Positions 8,626 through 18,030 of a DNA stretch of 64,000 nt are shown here, piece after piece. The notes under the pieces are model-generated. The model was given only the letters and a program-made list of their open reading frames with translations, was not told where the DNA came from and made no database searches. This stretch comes from Coprococcus comes ATCC 27758 (GTDB lineage: Bacteria; Bacillota; Clostridia; Lachnospirales; Lachnospiraceae): assembly GCF_025149785.1 (NCBI RefSeq), contig NZ_CP102277.1, positions 2,728,001 through 2,792,000 on the forward strand, given 5' to 3'. Position numbers and translations under genes: made by a program. How positions within the stretch are numbered: position 1 is the first letter of the stretch; every line of letters begins with the position of its first letter.

Positions 8626-9651
8626 CTAGTCCTGGTAATATCTTACCATATCTCTTGTAATTTCTGAAACAGAATGTGCACCGCACATCTGCATGGCATC
8701 TTTGAGTTCTGCTCCCAGTTTATCAATGTAAAGCTTCACGCCTTCTTCTCCGCCGCCATAAACCGCTACAACGAACGGCCGGCAGATCAGCACACCGTCA
8801 GCACCAAGTGCAAGTGCCTTGAAAATGTCTGTACCGGAACGAATTCCTCCGTCAACCAGGATCTTCATAGAACCGTTCACTTCTTTTACAATTTCTTCCA
8901 GCACTTCTGCAGTTGCCGGACACTGATCCAGTACTCTTCCTCCGTGATTAGATACGATGATTGCGTCGGCACCTGCTTCTTTTGCTTTCCTTGCGCCTTT
9001 CGCTGTCATCACGCCTTTGACGATAAATGGTCTTCCAGCCATCTTCACAATCTCGGAAAGCTCCTGTACATTCTTGCTTCCTGCCGGCGGATTCATATTT
9101 TTCAGAAACGGAAGTCCTGCCGCATCAATATCCATCGCTACCGCAAATGCTCCTGACTTCTTCACCAGTTCCATCTTCTCCCGGACAGTATCCAGATTCC
9201 AAGGCTTTACTGTAGGTATCCCGCATCCAGTATTTTCACGGATTGCCTCCGTTGCAGCCTCCATTACCTTTGCATTCACTCCATCTCCGGTAAATGCGGC
9301 GATTCCGGCATCTGCACAGGCTGATACCAGTACATTATTATAAGAAACATCATCATACCTGTCACTGTAGTGCAGATTCACGGCTCCAACCGGTCCTGCA
9401 AAGAACGGCATCTTAAATTCCTTTCCAAATAAATTCACAGAAGTGTCTGCCTCTCCGCCATCACAGATCGTATCCATGTTCACGCGGATCTCCTGCCACT
9501 TTTTATAATTTCTGATCGCAGTATCACCAACACCTTTTGCGCCCGGTCCCGGTATCTGGTTTTTACATGCTCTTCCATCACAAACCGGACAGGCTTTGCA
9601 GTAAATCCCCATAGATAATTTTGCGTTTTCCATCATTTCCTGATATGTCAT
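8626..9651 (-). CDS. FMN-dependent alpha-hydroxy-acid oxidase/dehydrogenase
   Basis: TIM-barrel flavoprotein of the lactate oxidase/glycolate oxidase family. Visible FMN and substrate motifs are the FFAGPVG segment, PFIVKGVMTAKGARKA with the conserved Lys, VSNHGGRVLD (catalytic His with Gly-Gly-Arg), and DGGIRSGTDIFKALALGA (FMN phosphate binding). The N-terminus contains a Cys cluster (CKACPVCDGRAC) seen in anaerobe members of the family. The protein is 341 residues. Substrate is unknown; lactate is possible. It probably shares a transcript with the DAHP synthase gene downstream. Confidence 0.85.
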   Translation of the reverse strand: MTYQEMMENAKLSMGIYCKACPVCDGRACKNQIPGPGAKGVGDTAIRNYKKWQEIRVNMDTICDGGEADTSVNLFGKEFKMPFFAGPVGAVNLHYSDRYDDVSYNNVLVSACADAGIAAFTGDGVNAKVMEAATEAIRENTGCGIPTVKPWNLDTVREKMELVKKSGAFAVAMDIDAAGLPFLKNMNPPAGSKNVQELSEIVKMAGRPFIVKGVMTAKGARKAKEAGADAIIVSNHGGRVLDQCPATAEVLEEIVKEVNGSMKILVDGGIRSGTDIFKALALGADGVLICRPFVVAVYGGGEEGVKLYIDKLGAELKDAMQMCGAHSVSEITRDMVRYYQD

Positions 9652-9760
9652 ATCATTCCCTGCTTTCTTTTGTTTTCCTGTATCTGACAGCTTCGACTTT
9701 CTGCCACGTTACTTAGTCAGTATGATATCACTTTTCTGTCTGTTCGACAAGAATACCTCC

Positions 9761-9789
9761 TTGTTTTTGACAGGATTTTCCCCTATAAT
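9761..9789 (+). promoter_or_regulatory. Promoter of the zinc-ribbon membrane protein gene
   Basis: TTGTTT (9761-9766), 17-bp spacer, TATAAT (9784-9789). Confidence 0.55.
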
Positions 9790-9830
9790 AAAAACAGAAC
9801 ACTTGAATCATAAAGGAGACTTAACTTAGA

Positions 9831-10925
9831 ATGAAATGCCCTGTATGCGGTCACAAAGTCCGCCCCAGCAAAAAATATCCCGGCAAATATCTCTGTGATA
9901 CCTGCCGTAAAAGATTTCCGGCATCCGCTGTGATTCCGGATGATACAGATACCCGAAGTGCCAGATCTTCTGCTCATAAGCATGGATCTGTTTCCGGAAA
10001 AAAGCGCCCGGCTGCCAGACAGCAGGCTTTTTTCGACGATCCCCTGAACGGACCGGAGACCTACCACAGCACAGCTGCTGCCATGCGCAGCATGCGTAAA
10101 AATGTTCCGGAAGCAGAAGAAGCAGAAGCTCAGAAGAAAGCCACTGAAAAAAAAGAGACTGAAAAAGTTTCTACAGACAAACCCTTTTCCGGAAATGAAT
10201 CCTCCGTACAGGAGCATTCTCCAGTTCCAGAACCAGTTATCAGCTCCGGTCAGGCAGATGAACCTGCTGCCAAACCAACGCCAGTTTCCAAAAACGATAC
10301 TGCAGGCACAAAGTCCGATGCATCTTCTGATGATGTAACTTCACCAGACCAGCTAACAAACCCCAAAAAGAAACACAAAAAAAGTCTGCCGTTTATCATC
10401 TTGATTCTCATCCTGATCATTATTGCGGTTATATCCCTTTTTTCCAAAATGCACACTTCTTCTGACAATTCTTCCGGCACTTCAACACCGAAGAAGACAG
10501 CTGATGCCACCAAAGAGATCTATAAGCAAAATGAGACCGCCGCATACAATGGCATTGAGATTACGATGGACAGCTACGTAGAATCCGAAGGAGATGACTG
10601 GTCTGTCCCGACAGAAGGCAATGAATTTATGTTTGTCCATATGACAATTGTCAATCAGACATCTGATGATCTGGTCATCAGCAGTATGGCAAGCTTTGAA
10701 AATTATTGTGACGATACCAAACTTGACTACAGTGCAGCTGCATTTACTGCTCTTGCAACCACAAGCGACCAGCCAAAGCTCGATGGAACGATCGCTCCCG
10801 GCGAAACCCTGGAAGGATATCTTTCTCTGGAAGTCCCACTGAACTGGTCTACCATCGAAATCCGATATACCGATAAGATCTGGTCTGATGATGCCGTTCA
10901 TTTTCAGATCAAGCGCCAGAAGTAA
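9831..10925 (+). CDS. Zinc-ribbon membrane protein with extracellular Ig-like (DUF4352/DUF5067-type) domain
   Basis: The 364-residue protein starts with a zinc ribbon (CPVCGH at residues 3-8, CDTCRK at about 24-29). A long low-complexity stretch rich in Glu, Lys, Ser and Pro follows, then one membrane span of Ile/Leu near residue 185-205, and a C-terminal domain beginning at about 230. That domain (NGIEITMDSYV, EFMFVHMTIVNQTSDDL, GTIAPGETLEGYLSLEVP) is the beta-sandwich pattern of DUF4352/DUF5067 exported proteins. It is therefore probably anchored with the ribbon inside and the sandwich outside. Function unknown. GGAG sits 12 bases before the ATG, slightly far. Confidence 0.7.
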   Translation: MKCPVCGHKVRPSKKYPGKYLCDTCRKRFPASAVIPDDTDTRSARSSAHKHGSVSGKKRPAARQQAFFDDPLNGPETYHSTAAAMRSMRKNVPEAEEAEAQKKATEKKETEKVSTDKPFSGNESSVQEHSPVPEPVISSGQADEPAAKPTPVSKNDTAGTKSDASSDDVTSPDQLTNPKKKHKKSLPFIILILILIIIAVISLFSKMHTSSDNSSGTSTPKKTADATKEIYKQNETAAYNGIEITMDSYVESEGDDWSVPTEGNEFMFVHMTIVNQTSDDLVISSMASFENYCDDTKLDYSAAAFTALATTSDQPKLDGTIAPGETLEGYLSLEVPLNWSTIEIRYTDKIWSDDAVHFQIKRQK

Positions 10926-11021
10926 ACTACTACCTGCAGATACATGGATGGCAAAAGCAAGCTTCTTCGGAATTCTCTGTCAAATAAAAAAGGGGCTGTG
11001 AAAAAAGCATAGTCCCGAAAA

Positions 11022-11065
11022 AAAGAAGGACCAAGGGTTTATTATAAACCCTAAGGTCCTTCTTT
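11022..11065 (+). terminator. Read-in blocking hairpin in front of the transposase
   Basis: Nearly continuous stem from AAAGAAGGACC to GGTCCTTCTTT with an inner AGGGTTTA/TAAACCCT. It ends 20 bases before the transposase ATG. Such hairpins in insertion sequences stop outside transcription from driving transposase. Confidence 0.7.
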
Positions 11066-11084
11066 CTGTTATAATTAGCTTGCA

Positions 11085-12659
11085 ATGAAAATTAATAACA
11101 TAATCTATTCTAACCCAAAACAGGCAGTTTTGCCACTGCTAATTCAAGATTATCTGGACATCTGTGATCCAGTGCTGACTTTTGACAAATTTATGGGAGA
11201 AATTGAACTGGAGAAGTATCTGAAAAATATTCCACAACATTATACAGGAAGACTCAGATATGACCCGGTCAGCATGCTGAAGACAGTTTTGTTCGGATTT
11301 ATGGCGAATGGCTATATATCATTACGTGAGTTGGAGGACCAGTGTAAAGTCAATCTCCGCTTCATGTATCTCATGGATCATCAAACACCTTCTTATCGTA
11401 CCTTCGGCTACTTCATTAACGAGGTACTTGCTGATTCCATTAAAGAAATATTTCAAGACATAAATAAAAAAATCTTCGAGACAGAACATGTGGATCTCCA
11501 ACATCTATACATCGATGGCTCCAAGTTTGAAGCAAATACAAATAAATATTCCTGGGTGTGGAAAAAAGCCACAGAAAAATCCAGATACCGTCTCTTTGAT
11601 AAGATTACTACACTCTTTGAGGAAATCAATGAAGAACTGTCATGTACAGGGATAAAGCTTTGTATCAATAGTGAGTATGCACCTGAGTATCTGAAGAAAG
11701 CGACTGAACAGTATGCAGAAGCCTGGCAGATTGATGAAACGATGTTTGTTCATGGGAGGGGACATCGCAAAACCACGCAGCAACGTCATTATGAGAAACT
11801 TAGGGAGTATGCTGTAAAACTAGAAGAATACGTGGAAAAAATCAAAATCTGTGGGAAGGAACGCAACAGCTACTCAAAGACAGATCATTCAGCCACTTTT
11901 ATGCGGATCAAGACGGACTATATGGGAAATGACCAGCTGCTTCCAGCTTACAATGTGCAGGTTGGTGTTGCGGATGAATACATTGCTGTTGTTGATGTAA
12001 ATCAGTATCGCTCAGACATGGATTGTTTTATTCCGTTGATGAACGAGTTTTATACTACATATGGCTTTTATCCGAAGTATCCAGTGGCAGATGCCGGATA
12101 TGGTTCTTACAACAATTACATCTTTTGTGAACAGCATGGAATGGAAAAGTATATGAAATTCACCATGTTCAAGAAAGAGACTACTGACAGGAAGTATCGT
12201 GAAGATCCATTCCGAGCGGTAAATTTTCCAATTGGTGAAGACGGAATCATGCGTTGTCCAAACGGGAAAAACTTTTATCTTCGGTATCGAAAAAACGTAA
12301 AGGGAAACAAGTATGGACGTCAGGAAGAATACTACCAGTGTGAAGACTGTTCCGGATGTCCATACGCAGAACAATGTAAAAAGACAGATAAAAACCGTAT
12401 CGTTCGGATCAACCGTGAACTTACAGCGATGCATCAGGAAGTAATTGAAAATCTTGAAAGTATCCAGGGAGCACTTCTAAGAATGAATAGATCTATTCAG
12501 GCAGAAGGTACATTTGGCATCATCAAAAACGACCGTTGGTACAAAAGAATTGTCCGAAGAGGAATAAAATCTGTTCTGCTGGAAGTATTTCTTGTTTCTA
12601 TTGGACACAATCTTTATAAATATCACAACAAACAGAAAAAAGTTGCAACTGCCGCATAG
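11085..12659 (+). CDS. IS1182-family transposase
   Basis: DDE transposase of 524 residues, full length for the family. The N-terminal part (to about residue 110) is the helical DUF772-type domain (RYDPVSMLKTVLFGFMANG). LYIDGSKFEANTNKYSW (about 141-157) contains the first Asp. VADAGYGSYNNYIFCEQ is the second acidic block, and the zinc-like CEDCSGCPYAEQC precedes the last block with EGTFGIIKND. No stop or frameshift is visible, so it could be active. TATAAT at 11070-11075 lies only ten bases before the ATG and there is no ribosome binding site, so initiation may be leaderless or the start may be slightly different. Confidence 0.92.
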   Translation: MKINNIIYSNPKQAVLPLLIQDYLDICDPVLTFDKFMGEIELEKYLKNIPQHYTGRLRYDPVSMLKTVLFGFMANGYISLRELEDQCKVNLRFMYLMDHQTPSYRTFGYFINEVLADSIKEIFQDINKKIFETEHVDLQHLYIDGSKFEANTNKYSWVWKKATEKSRYRLFDKITTLFEEINEELSCTGIKLCINSEYAPEYLKKATEQYAEAWQIDETMFVHGRGHRKTTQQRHYEKLREYAVKLEEYVEKIKICGKERNSYSKTDHSATFMRIKTDYMGNDQLLPAYNVQVGVADEYIAVVDVNQYRSDMDCFIPLMNEFYTTYGFYPKYPVADAGYGSYNNYIFCEQHGMEKYMKFTMFKKETTDRKYREDPFRAVNFPIGEDGIMRCPNGKNFYLRYRKNVKGNKYGRQEEYYQCEDCSGCPYAEQCKKTDKNRIVRINRELTAMHQEVIENLESIQGALLRMNRSIQAEGTFGIIKNDRWYKRIVRRGIKSVLLEVFLVSIGHNLYKYHNKQKKVATAA

Positions 12660-12803
12660 GATTCCATAATAGCTTTCTTATGGGGAAAGGGGAGTTATAC
12701 ACTTTTTTATGAACTATAACTACTGTTGTATTCATAAGCAAAGGACGCATGAAAAAACTTTCGTTTTTTCACACGCCCTTTTTTATTTCAGAATCTTAAA
12801 GAT

Positions 12804-15377
12804 TCACTCCGCGCATTTTTTCTTTCTTACTGCCCCTGCGATCACAATCAGAACGCCAAGACCTGTCAGTATCTTTCCGGCTGTCACTCCAGGCGCATGA
12901 TACAAAATTCTGATTTTATGTTTTCCTGCTTCCAGATGAAATCCCAGAAACGCTTTATTCACTTTTTCACATTTCACCTTTACGCCATCTATCGTCATTT
13001 CAAACCCTTTATCAAACGGAATGGACGTAATGAACATTCCATCCTTCTGACTTTTGATTCTCCCCTGGATCAGATTCCCTTTCGTCTGCTCTTTATCCAC
13101 CCTGAATACACTCTGATAAAGGCCGGTATCTTCATTTAATACGCCGTTATATGCACTCATATCTTTAATCGTATACTCTCCTTTTCCAAGAGATAAACGG
13201 ACCGTTTTCTGCCCCTTTTCCAGTCCTACTGCATAGGTAAATACGGTATTTCTGTTATAATACACATGCTGGATTGACGAAAGTTTATTGCGCTCTCCTT
13301 CCAGGGATATTTCGATATCCTCTTTCGGTTTTTTATTTTCGATTCGAAACTGTACAAACAGAACTCCATCTTTCTCTTCCTGTTCCGGGACAGCCACTTC
13401 GAACTCCTGTTTCTTTTTCATTTTCACCTGATATCCGTTTTCAGTCGAGACAACCAGTGAAATCCCGTTATTCTTTTCCGGAATCCGAAAATCACATTTC
13501 TCTATGTCTTCTGCCAGTTTTTCTTTCACCTGTCCTGCCGATACAGTTCCGTCCTTTGTCACAGCATATCTGGTAAATACCAGCTGATTATATGGGAAAT
13601 CCAGTCTGTCATATTCCGCTTCCGACATCGTCTGATCCGTCTCATAGGCAATCGGTGCTGCATTTTCATTACAGTACACATCCCCTCCCCCGGTCATCCA
13701 CTTTTTCTCATATCCCGGTATATTCTGACTGGAGATCAGATATTTCACTCCCATCAGCTGTCTGAATACCGGATTCTGCGAAACCGACTGCATCAGAAAA
13801 TTTCGGTACGGCTGCTCTACCTGAAAATCATTTTTACGGAAATTTTGGTAATCCGCATTATAGGAAGAAGAATACAGGGATGTAATATATTGCTCACTGT
13901 TCCACACACGATTCAGATTTTCCGCATTTTTCTCTTCATTTCCAACCTGCTCGACCCGGTAGAATCCACCATCTGATGCAATTGCCTTGTCCACAGCTTT
14001 CCCGATGGACCGGCTGGTATCTTCCTCATATGCTTTCCTGCTCTCCAGATTTCCACTCTTTTCCCAGGAATAGCTTCCGGTAATAATAAGGCTCAGGATC
14101 ACCGGTCCCAGAACGGCTACTGTCAGATACTTCCGAATCCATGCACTATACGCCTGTGCCACGCAGATCAGCAGTGTTATGACCGCATCCAGTAAAAGTA
14201 GTTTCCAAAGGACTTCGCTTTTCATATCATCCTTCTTCAGATAAATATATATAACAACCGCCAGACATGGCAGAAGCATCCAGATTCTCCCTATTTTCTG
14301 ATTTTTCAGCTTCTCCAGATATTTTGCCGTAAGATAGCACATAAGCGGCAAAAATGGGATCAGCGACTTCGGTCTGACATAAAGTGCACCATTTAACAGA
14401 TACGAAAAAAACGGAACTGTCAGCACCACCAGACAGCCAAACGACAGTATCTTCTCATAAGCCTTTTTATAAAAAAGTCCGGTCAGCAAAATAATCAGCA
14501 TCAGACAGCTAAGTCCCGGTCCATATGCCCCATACAGAAATTTTTCCAAATTGATCTGCGGTGTCAGAAGCTGCCAGAGATCTGTTTTTTCTCCCCTGCT
14601 TCCGCTTCTCCCGAGAAGAGCCATCGCAGTCGGCACAAGGAGAACTCCTGCAAGCATGATTGCCGTCAGGATCCTTCCTGCAAACCGCAGTCCGTCACCT
14701 AAAAATCCTTTTACCGTAATCATCTCTTCTGCCCGCTCTTTCGTCCTTGCATACCGGTAAATTCCATATAGACCAAGCGCCAGTATTCCACCGATGCTGA
14801 AATAAAAGCTTGTCATGATCATCAGGAAGGTTCCGCCGATCAGCAAACCGGATTTTTTCTGTTCAAAATACCGGTCAATTCCCAAAAATGTCAGACAAAG
14901 AAATGGCATATAATTTACAAACATGATCTGATGTGACGACTGATAGATCATAGGCCCTGCGAAAAGGAACATCAGCGCTGTCATCCCACTTACCACAGCT
15001 GTAAATTCCCGACTTTTCAGCCACCGGTACAAAATTATAACCGCTGCTGCCAGACAGACAATACTTGCCACCATCATATAATCCGACATCTTTACATTCG
15101 GCAGAAGATAACCGATCAGAACGACCGGACTAAACAATCCATAATAAGAAAAATTATAAATATTCTGGCCGCCGCCAATATTTAATGCAAACTCAGGAAA
15201 AAACTGCCCTGTACGATAAAACTGCTGCCGGAAATATTCCGGGAACACACTGTGCTGACTGCTCCAGTCCACCTTTGCCCCAAAAATATTTCCTACGCCT
15301 GTAGAATACAGACAGGCGGTAACCGTAAGCAGGACCAGTGCCATTTCCCATAGCAGATCTTTTCTACGCTCTTTCAT
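12804..15377 (-). CDS. YfhO-family polytopic membrane protein
   Basis: A large GT-C-like membrane protein of 857 residues with a dozen or more hydrophobic spans in its first 430 residues and a long extracellular region after that. Early loop residues (AKVDWSSQHSVFPEYFRQQF) carry the acidic position typical of GT-C enzymes, and the outer domain ends with the beta-rich pattern FITSIPFDKGFEMTIDGVK of YfhO proteins, followed by a last span. In Bacilli YfhO glycosylates lipoteichoic acid using a lipid-linked sugar. The upstream polyprenol-phosphate glycosyltransferase overlaps its start by 14 bases, so the two almost certainly work together: one makes the lipid-sugar, the other transfers it outside. 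Start chosen at 15377 for AAGGAG. Confidence 0.88.
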   Translation of the reverse strand: MKERRKDLLWEMALVLLTVTACLYSTGVGNIFGAKVDWSSQHSVFPEYFRQQFYRTGQFFPEFALNIGGGQNIYNFSYYGLFSPVVLIGYLLPNVKMSDYMMVASIVCLAAAVIILYRWLKSREFTAVVSGMTALMFLFAGPMIYQSSHQIMFVNYMPFLCLTFLGIDRYFEQKKSGLLIGGTFLMIMTSFYFSIGGILALGLYGIYRYARTKERAEEMITVKGFLGDGLRFAGRILTAIMLAGVLLVPTAMALLGRSGSRGEKTDLWQLLTPQINLEKFLYGAYGPGLSCLMLIILLTGLFYKKAYEKILSFGCLVVLTVPFFSYLLNGALYVRPKSLIPFLPLMCYLTAKYLEKLKNQKIGRIWMLLPCLAVVIYIYLKKDDMKSEVLWKLLLLDAVITLLICVAQAYSAWIRKYLTVAVLGPVILSLIITGSYSWEKSGNLESRKAYEEDTSRSIGKAVDKAIASDGGFYRVEQVGNEEKNAENLNRVWNSEQYITSLYSSSYNADYQNFRKNDFQVEQPYRNFLMQSVSQNPVFRQLMGVKYLISSQNIPGYEKKWMTGGGDVYCNENAAPIAYETDQTMSEAEYDRLDFPYNQLVFTRYAVTKDGTVSAGQVKEKLAEDIEKCDFRIPEKNNGISLVVSTENGYQVKMKKKQEFEVAVPEQEEKDGVLFVQFRIENKKPKEDIEISLEGERNKLSSIQHVYYNRNTVFTYAVGLEKGQKTVRLSLGKGEYTIKDMSAYNGVLNEDTGLYQSVFRVDKEQTKGNLIQGRIKSQKDGMFITSIPFDKGFEMTIDGVKVKCEKVNKAFLGFHLEAGKHKIRILYHAPGVTAGKILTGLGVLIVIAGAVRKKKCAE

Positions 15378-16320
15378 GCTTCTGCTCCTTATCATCGCTG
15401 GAATCCTTTAAAATAAAAATCGGACGTTTCTTCGTCTCAAGATAAGTCTTTGACAGATACTCCCCTACAATTCCGGTACAAAGAAGCTGTACTCCACTGA
15501 CCATGAAAATAATACAGGCAAGTGACGGCCAGCCAGATACCGGATCTCCCCAGACCAGCGTCCTTACTATGATCACTGCAATCATAATAAAGGAAAGCAG
15601 GCAGAACAGTACACCCACTACCGAAGCCAGTGAGAGCGGTGCCACTGAAAATCCGGTAATTCCCTCCACAGAATACTTAAACAGCTTCCACATGGACCAC
15701 TTGGTTTTTCCGGCAGAACGTTCAATATTATCGTACTGCAGCCATTTTGTACGGAATCCAACCCAGCCGAAGATTCCCTTTGAGAAACGGTTATACTCGC
15801 TCATTTCCAGAACTGCCTGCACCATCTTTCGCTTCATCAGCCGGTAATCTCTTGCTCCATCTACAATCTCTGTCTTTGAAATAGCATTTACAAATTTGTA
15901 AAAGCTTTCTGACAGGAAAGAACGGATACGTGGCTCTCCGGTTCTTGTGGCCCTTTTTGTCGCTACATTATCGTATCCATCCTCCTGCAGGATCTCATAC
16001 ATCTCAGGTAATAGCGCCGGTGGATCCTGAAGATCTACATCCATAAGTGCAACATAATCGCCTTCCGATGCTTTCAGTCCTGCATAGATCGCAGCTTCCT
16101 TTCCAAAGTTTCTGGAAAATGAAAGATATCTGCATCTGCTGTCCTTTTCATTCAGGTCTTTCATGATACCAAGCGTCGCATCTGATGAACCATCATCTAC
16201 AAAAATCAGTTCAAATACAACATCCTTCATCTCGTCCATTACACGGCACATTTCTTTATAATAAACAGGCAATGCCTCTTCTTCGTTATAACATGGTACG
16301 ACTACCGAAATCTTATCCAT
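15364..16320 (-). CDS. Polyprenol-phosphate glycosyltransferase (GtrB-like)
   Basis: Family 2 glycosyltransferase with a C-terminal pair of membrane spans, 318 residues. N-terminal motifs are VVVPCYNEEE, FVDDGSSD and, for metal binding, MDVDLQDPP. The spans follow at about residues 230-290, the typical layout of enzymes that load glucose or another hexose onto undecaprenyl phosphate. The ATG at 16320 follows GAGGTGAAG. The stop codon lies inside the start of the YfhO-type gene, so the two are translationally coupled. Sugar identity cannot be told. Confidence 0.88.
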   Translation of the reverse strand: MDKISVVVPCYNEEEALPVYYKEMCRVMDEMKDVVFELIFVDDGSSDATLGIMKDLNEKDSRCRYLSFSRNFGKEAAIYAGLKASEGDYVALMDVDLQDPPALLPEMYEILQEDGYDNVATKRATRTGEPRIRSFLSESFYKFVNAISKTEIVDGARDYRLMKRKMVQAVLEMSEYNRFSKGIFGWVGFRTKWLQYDNIERSAGKTKWSMWKLFKYSVEGITGFSVAPLSLASVVGVLFCLLSFIMIAVIIVRTLVWGDPVSGWPSLACIIFMVSGVQLLCTGIVGEYLSKTYLETKKRPIFILKDSSDDKEQKHERA

Positions 16321-16479
16321 ATTCTTCACCTCGGGAATAGAGTTTACACTCCCTTTATTAAGTATGCACATTCATTTTCCTTAATATTTCCTGAAAAATT
16401 TCTAAACAGAAAATTACATTTAAAAAAAGAATGTGCTCCGGCACTTTCCAGTCCCAGGGCACACCCATTTTCCATACCT

Positions 16480-16653
16480 TTATTCAACAATTGTATACTG
16501 AAGTAATTCATAATGAAGACAGCTTCCTTCCCGGATCTCTTCCGGAAGAAGCGCTCTTGCTACCATCTTTGCCTCTTCCTCCGGCAGATCGGTCCGCTTC
16601 AGCATCGCATAGTCTCCGTCGATTCTCTCTACAATATAATCACAAACCAGCAT
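16480..16653 (-). CDS. Small DUF3006-like protein
   Basis: A 57-residue protein too short to stand out by length, but it has a perfect GAGGAGG ribosome binding site and starts 27 bases after the SEDS-like gene on the same strand. The sequence begins MLVCDYIVERIDGDYAMLKR, then DLPEEEAKMVARALLPEEIREGSCLHYE. This is the DUF3006 pattern: a short beta strand with a run on the purpose of one ligand-free small barrel, function unknown. It probably ends the PadR/SEDS transcript. Start and stop are clear; the family assignment is moderate. Confidence 0.7.
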   Translation of the reverse strand: MLVCDYIVERIDGDYAMLKRTDLPEEEAKMVARALLPEEIREGSCLHYELLQYTIVE

Positions 16654-16680
16654 TTTGTTCCTCCTCTTTTTTCTTCTATC

Positions 16681-18030
16681 TTAGCTCGCCGCCGCTCTTT
16701 TTTCAACTACAAGCTCAGGAGTTACATTCTGATGCCGGTAAATACTCAGCAAAATTCCCATCAATACTGCTGAAACCATCTGACCGCTTCGTCCATATCC
16801 GAAGAACAGACACCAGGCACACTGACCGATCCCGGATATCCCAATGTTCGCCAGCAGTGATAACAGAAACTGGATTGTCAGAACCATCACGCATCCAAAT
16901 CCCATCATCATGCCAAGCTGGTTCTTCTGCTTCAGCGTACTTCTTAAAAACCAGCATAACAGACCGGCAATCACTGCAATACAAAGTACCATCACAAGGA
17001 TTCCAAAGTACCCTGCAATTCCAAGCATCATATAGTCAGCAGAACTGATGCGGTCTCCAGCCCAAAAGCGATCGACTCCGGAAGCACGTCCAACTGCCAT
17101 ACATCTCGACAGCAGTTCCCGTACTGCCCCAAGCGTCGTGCCTTTCATCCTTCCTGCCTCTTTATCCAGCACAAACATCGCCCGGATACGCATTTTCTGA
17201 TATTCCGCACCAAAGAAGAAAAAGTATGCTAATATCCCCGCCGGAATTCCGACTGTCAGTATCCCGAGCCCGGCCATCACTTTTCTGACCGCAACCTGAT
17301 ACCATCCCTTTTCCAACGCCAGCATCAGCATAAAAATGCAGGAAAGTCCCACCGTTCCTGCCATCACAGAATCCGGACAGGTAATCAGGAATCCTACTAT
17401 CGGCAGCATCCAGACTACAGCTTTCAGCACGGCACCGTAGCCTTCTCCCCGGTACCGGTACAGCACTGCTCCATATAATGGAAGAAACAACCAGCTCATC
17501 AGTGAAAGACTTACGCTGAAGCCACCGACTCCAATCCACCTTGCCGCACCATTGATCTGAAGAACAAAAAAATGTCTCATCAGAACCATAAACAGAAGAT
17601 AACCACCGGCAAAAAGCCTTGCATGCTTTCCAATCCAGCTGTAATCCATATAACATACCAGAATCATAACCGGAAATGCCATCGCTATCCGGAATATCTG
17701 CCGGATCCCTGCAACATATCCATAGCTTTCACTTTGTTTCAAAAAGAATGCTGCAAAAATTCCACTCAGGATCTCCATCAGAGCGATCACCAGAATTGCT
17801 TTCCACGGCATCTTCGGTCTGTGGATCTGATCCATCTCCACACCAACTTCAACCGGGTCGCCCATCTCCTCCACAGCTGCCTTCTCAGCTTCTTCTTCCG
17901 TCATCCCTTCTGCCATAAAAGCCTGCTTTTGATCTTCAATATGATCTTCTACTTCCCTTGCAATAACCGGACACATTTTCCTGCAGCGGATCTGACCGGT
18001 CATCAATTCCAGATAATCACGCCGTTCCAA
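16681..18030 (-). CDS. SEDS-like (FtsW/RodA/SpoVE) protein with N-terminal permease-prefix (HAAS) domain
   Basis: The first 80 or so residues match the helical prefix domain seen in membrane proteins paired with PadR regulators (YLELMTGQIRCRKMCPVIAREV, then EEMGDPVEVG). About ten membrane spans follow, with SEDS features: NGAARWIGVGGFSVSL, where normal members have NGARRWI...GFSIQPSE, and SSADYMML, which corresponds to the NDFIF region with the catalytic Asp. The usual QPSE is absent. SEDS proteins polymerise peptidoglycan glycan strands; whether this one does is uncertain. I chose the TTG at 18030 as start because GGAGG lies 8 bases before it; the GTG at 18039 overlaps that site. It overlaps the PadR gene by 14 bases. 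Confidence 0.75.
   Translation of the reverse strand: MERRDYLELMTGQIRCRKMCPVIAREVEDHIEDQKQAFMAEGMTEEEAEKAAVEEMGDPVEVGVEMDQIHRPKMPWKAILVIALMEILSGIFAAFFLKQSESYGYVAGIRQIFRIAMAFPVMILVCYMDYSWIGKHARLFAGGYLLFMVLMRHFFVLQINGAARWIGVGGFSVSLSLMSWLFLPLYGAVLYRYRGEGYGAVLKAVVWMLPIVGFLITCPDSVMAGTVGLSCIFMLMLALEKGWYQVAVRKVMAGLGILTVGIPAGILAYFFFFGAEYQKMRIRAMFVLDKEAGRMKGTTLGAVRELLSRCMAVGRASGVDRFWAGDRISSADYMMLGIAGYFGILVMVLCIAVIAGLLCWFLRSTLKQKNQLGMMMGFGCVMVLTIQFLLSLLANIGISGIGQCAWCLFFGYGRSGQMVSAVLMGILLSIYRHQNVTPELVVEKRAAAS

Larger units (their letters stand above)
10982..12788 (+). mobile_element. IS1182-family insertion sequence
   Basis: The transposase gene is flanked by imperfect inverted repeats. The left end at 10982 reads AAATAAAAAAGGG then GCTGTGAAAAAAG, and the right end, read inward from 12788, gives AAATAAAAAAGGG then CGTGTGAAAAAAC. 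Just inside the left end is a long hairpin (11022-11065) that would block transcription entering from outside. The right end can itself fold into a hairpin with T run. The exact outer boundary is uncertain by several bases because the ends are A/T rich. I saw no target duplication. Confidence 0.75.
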
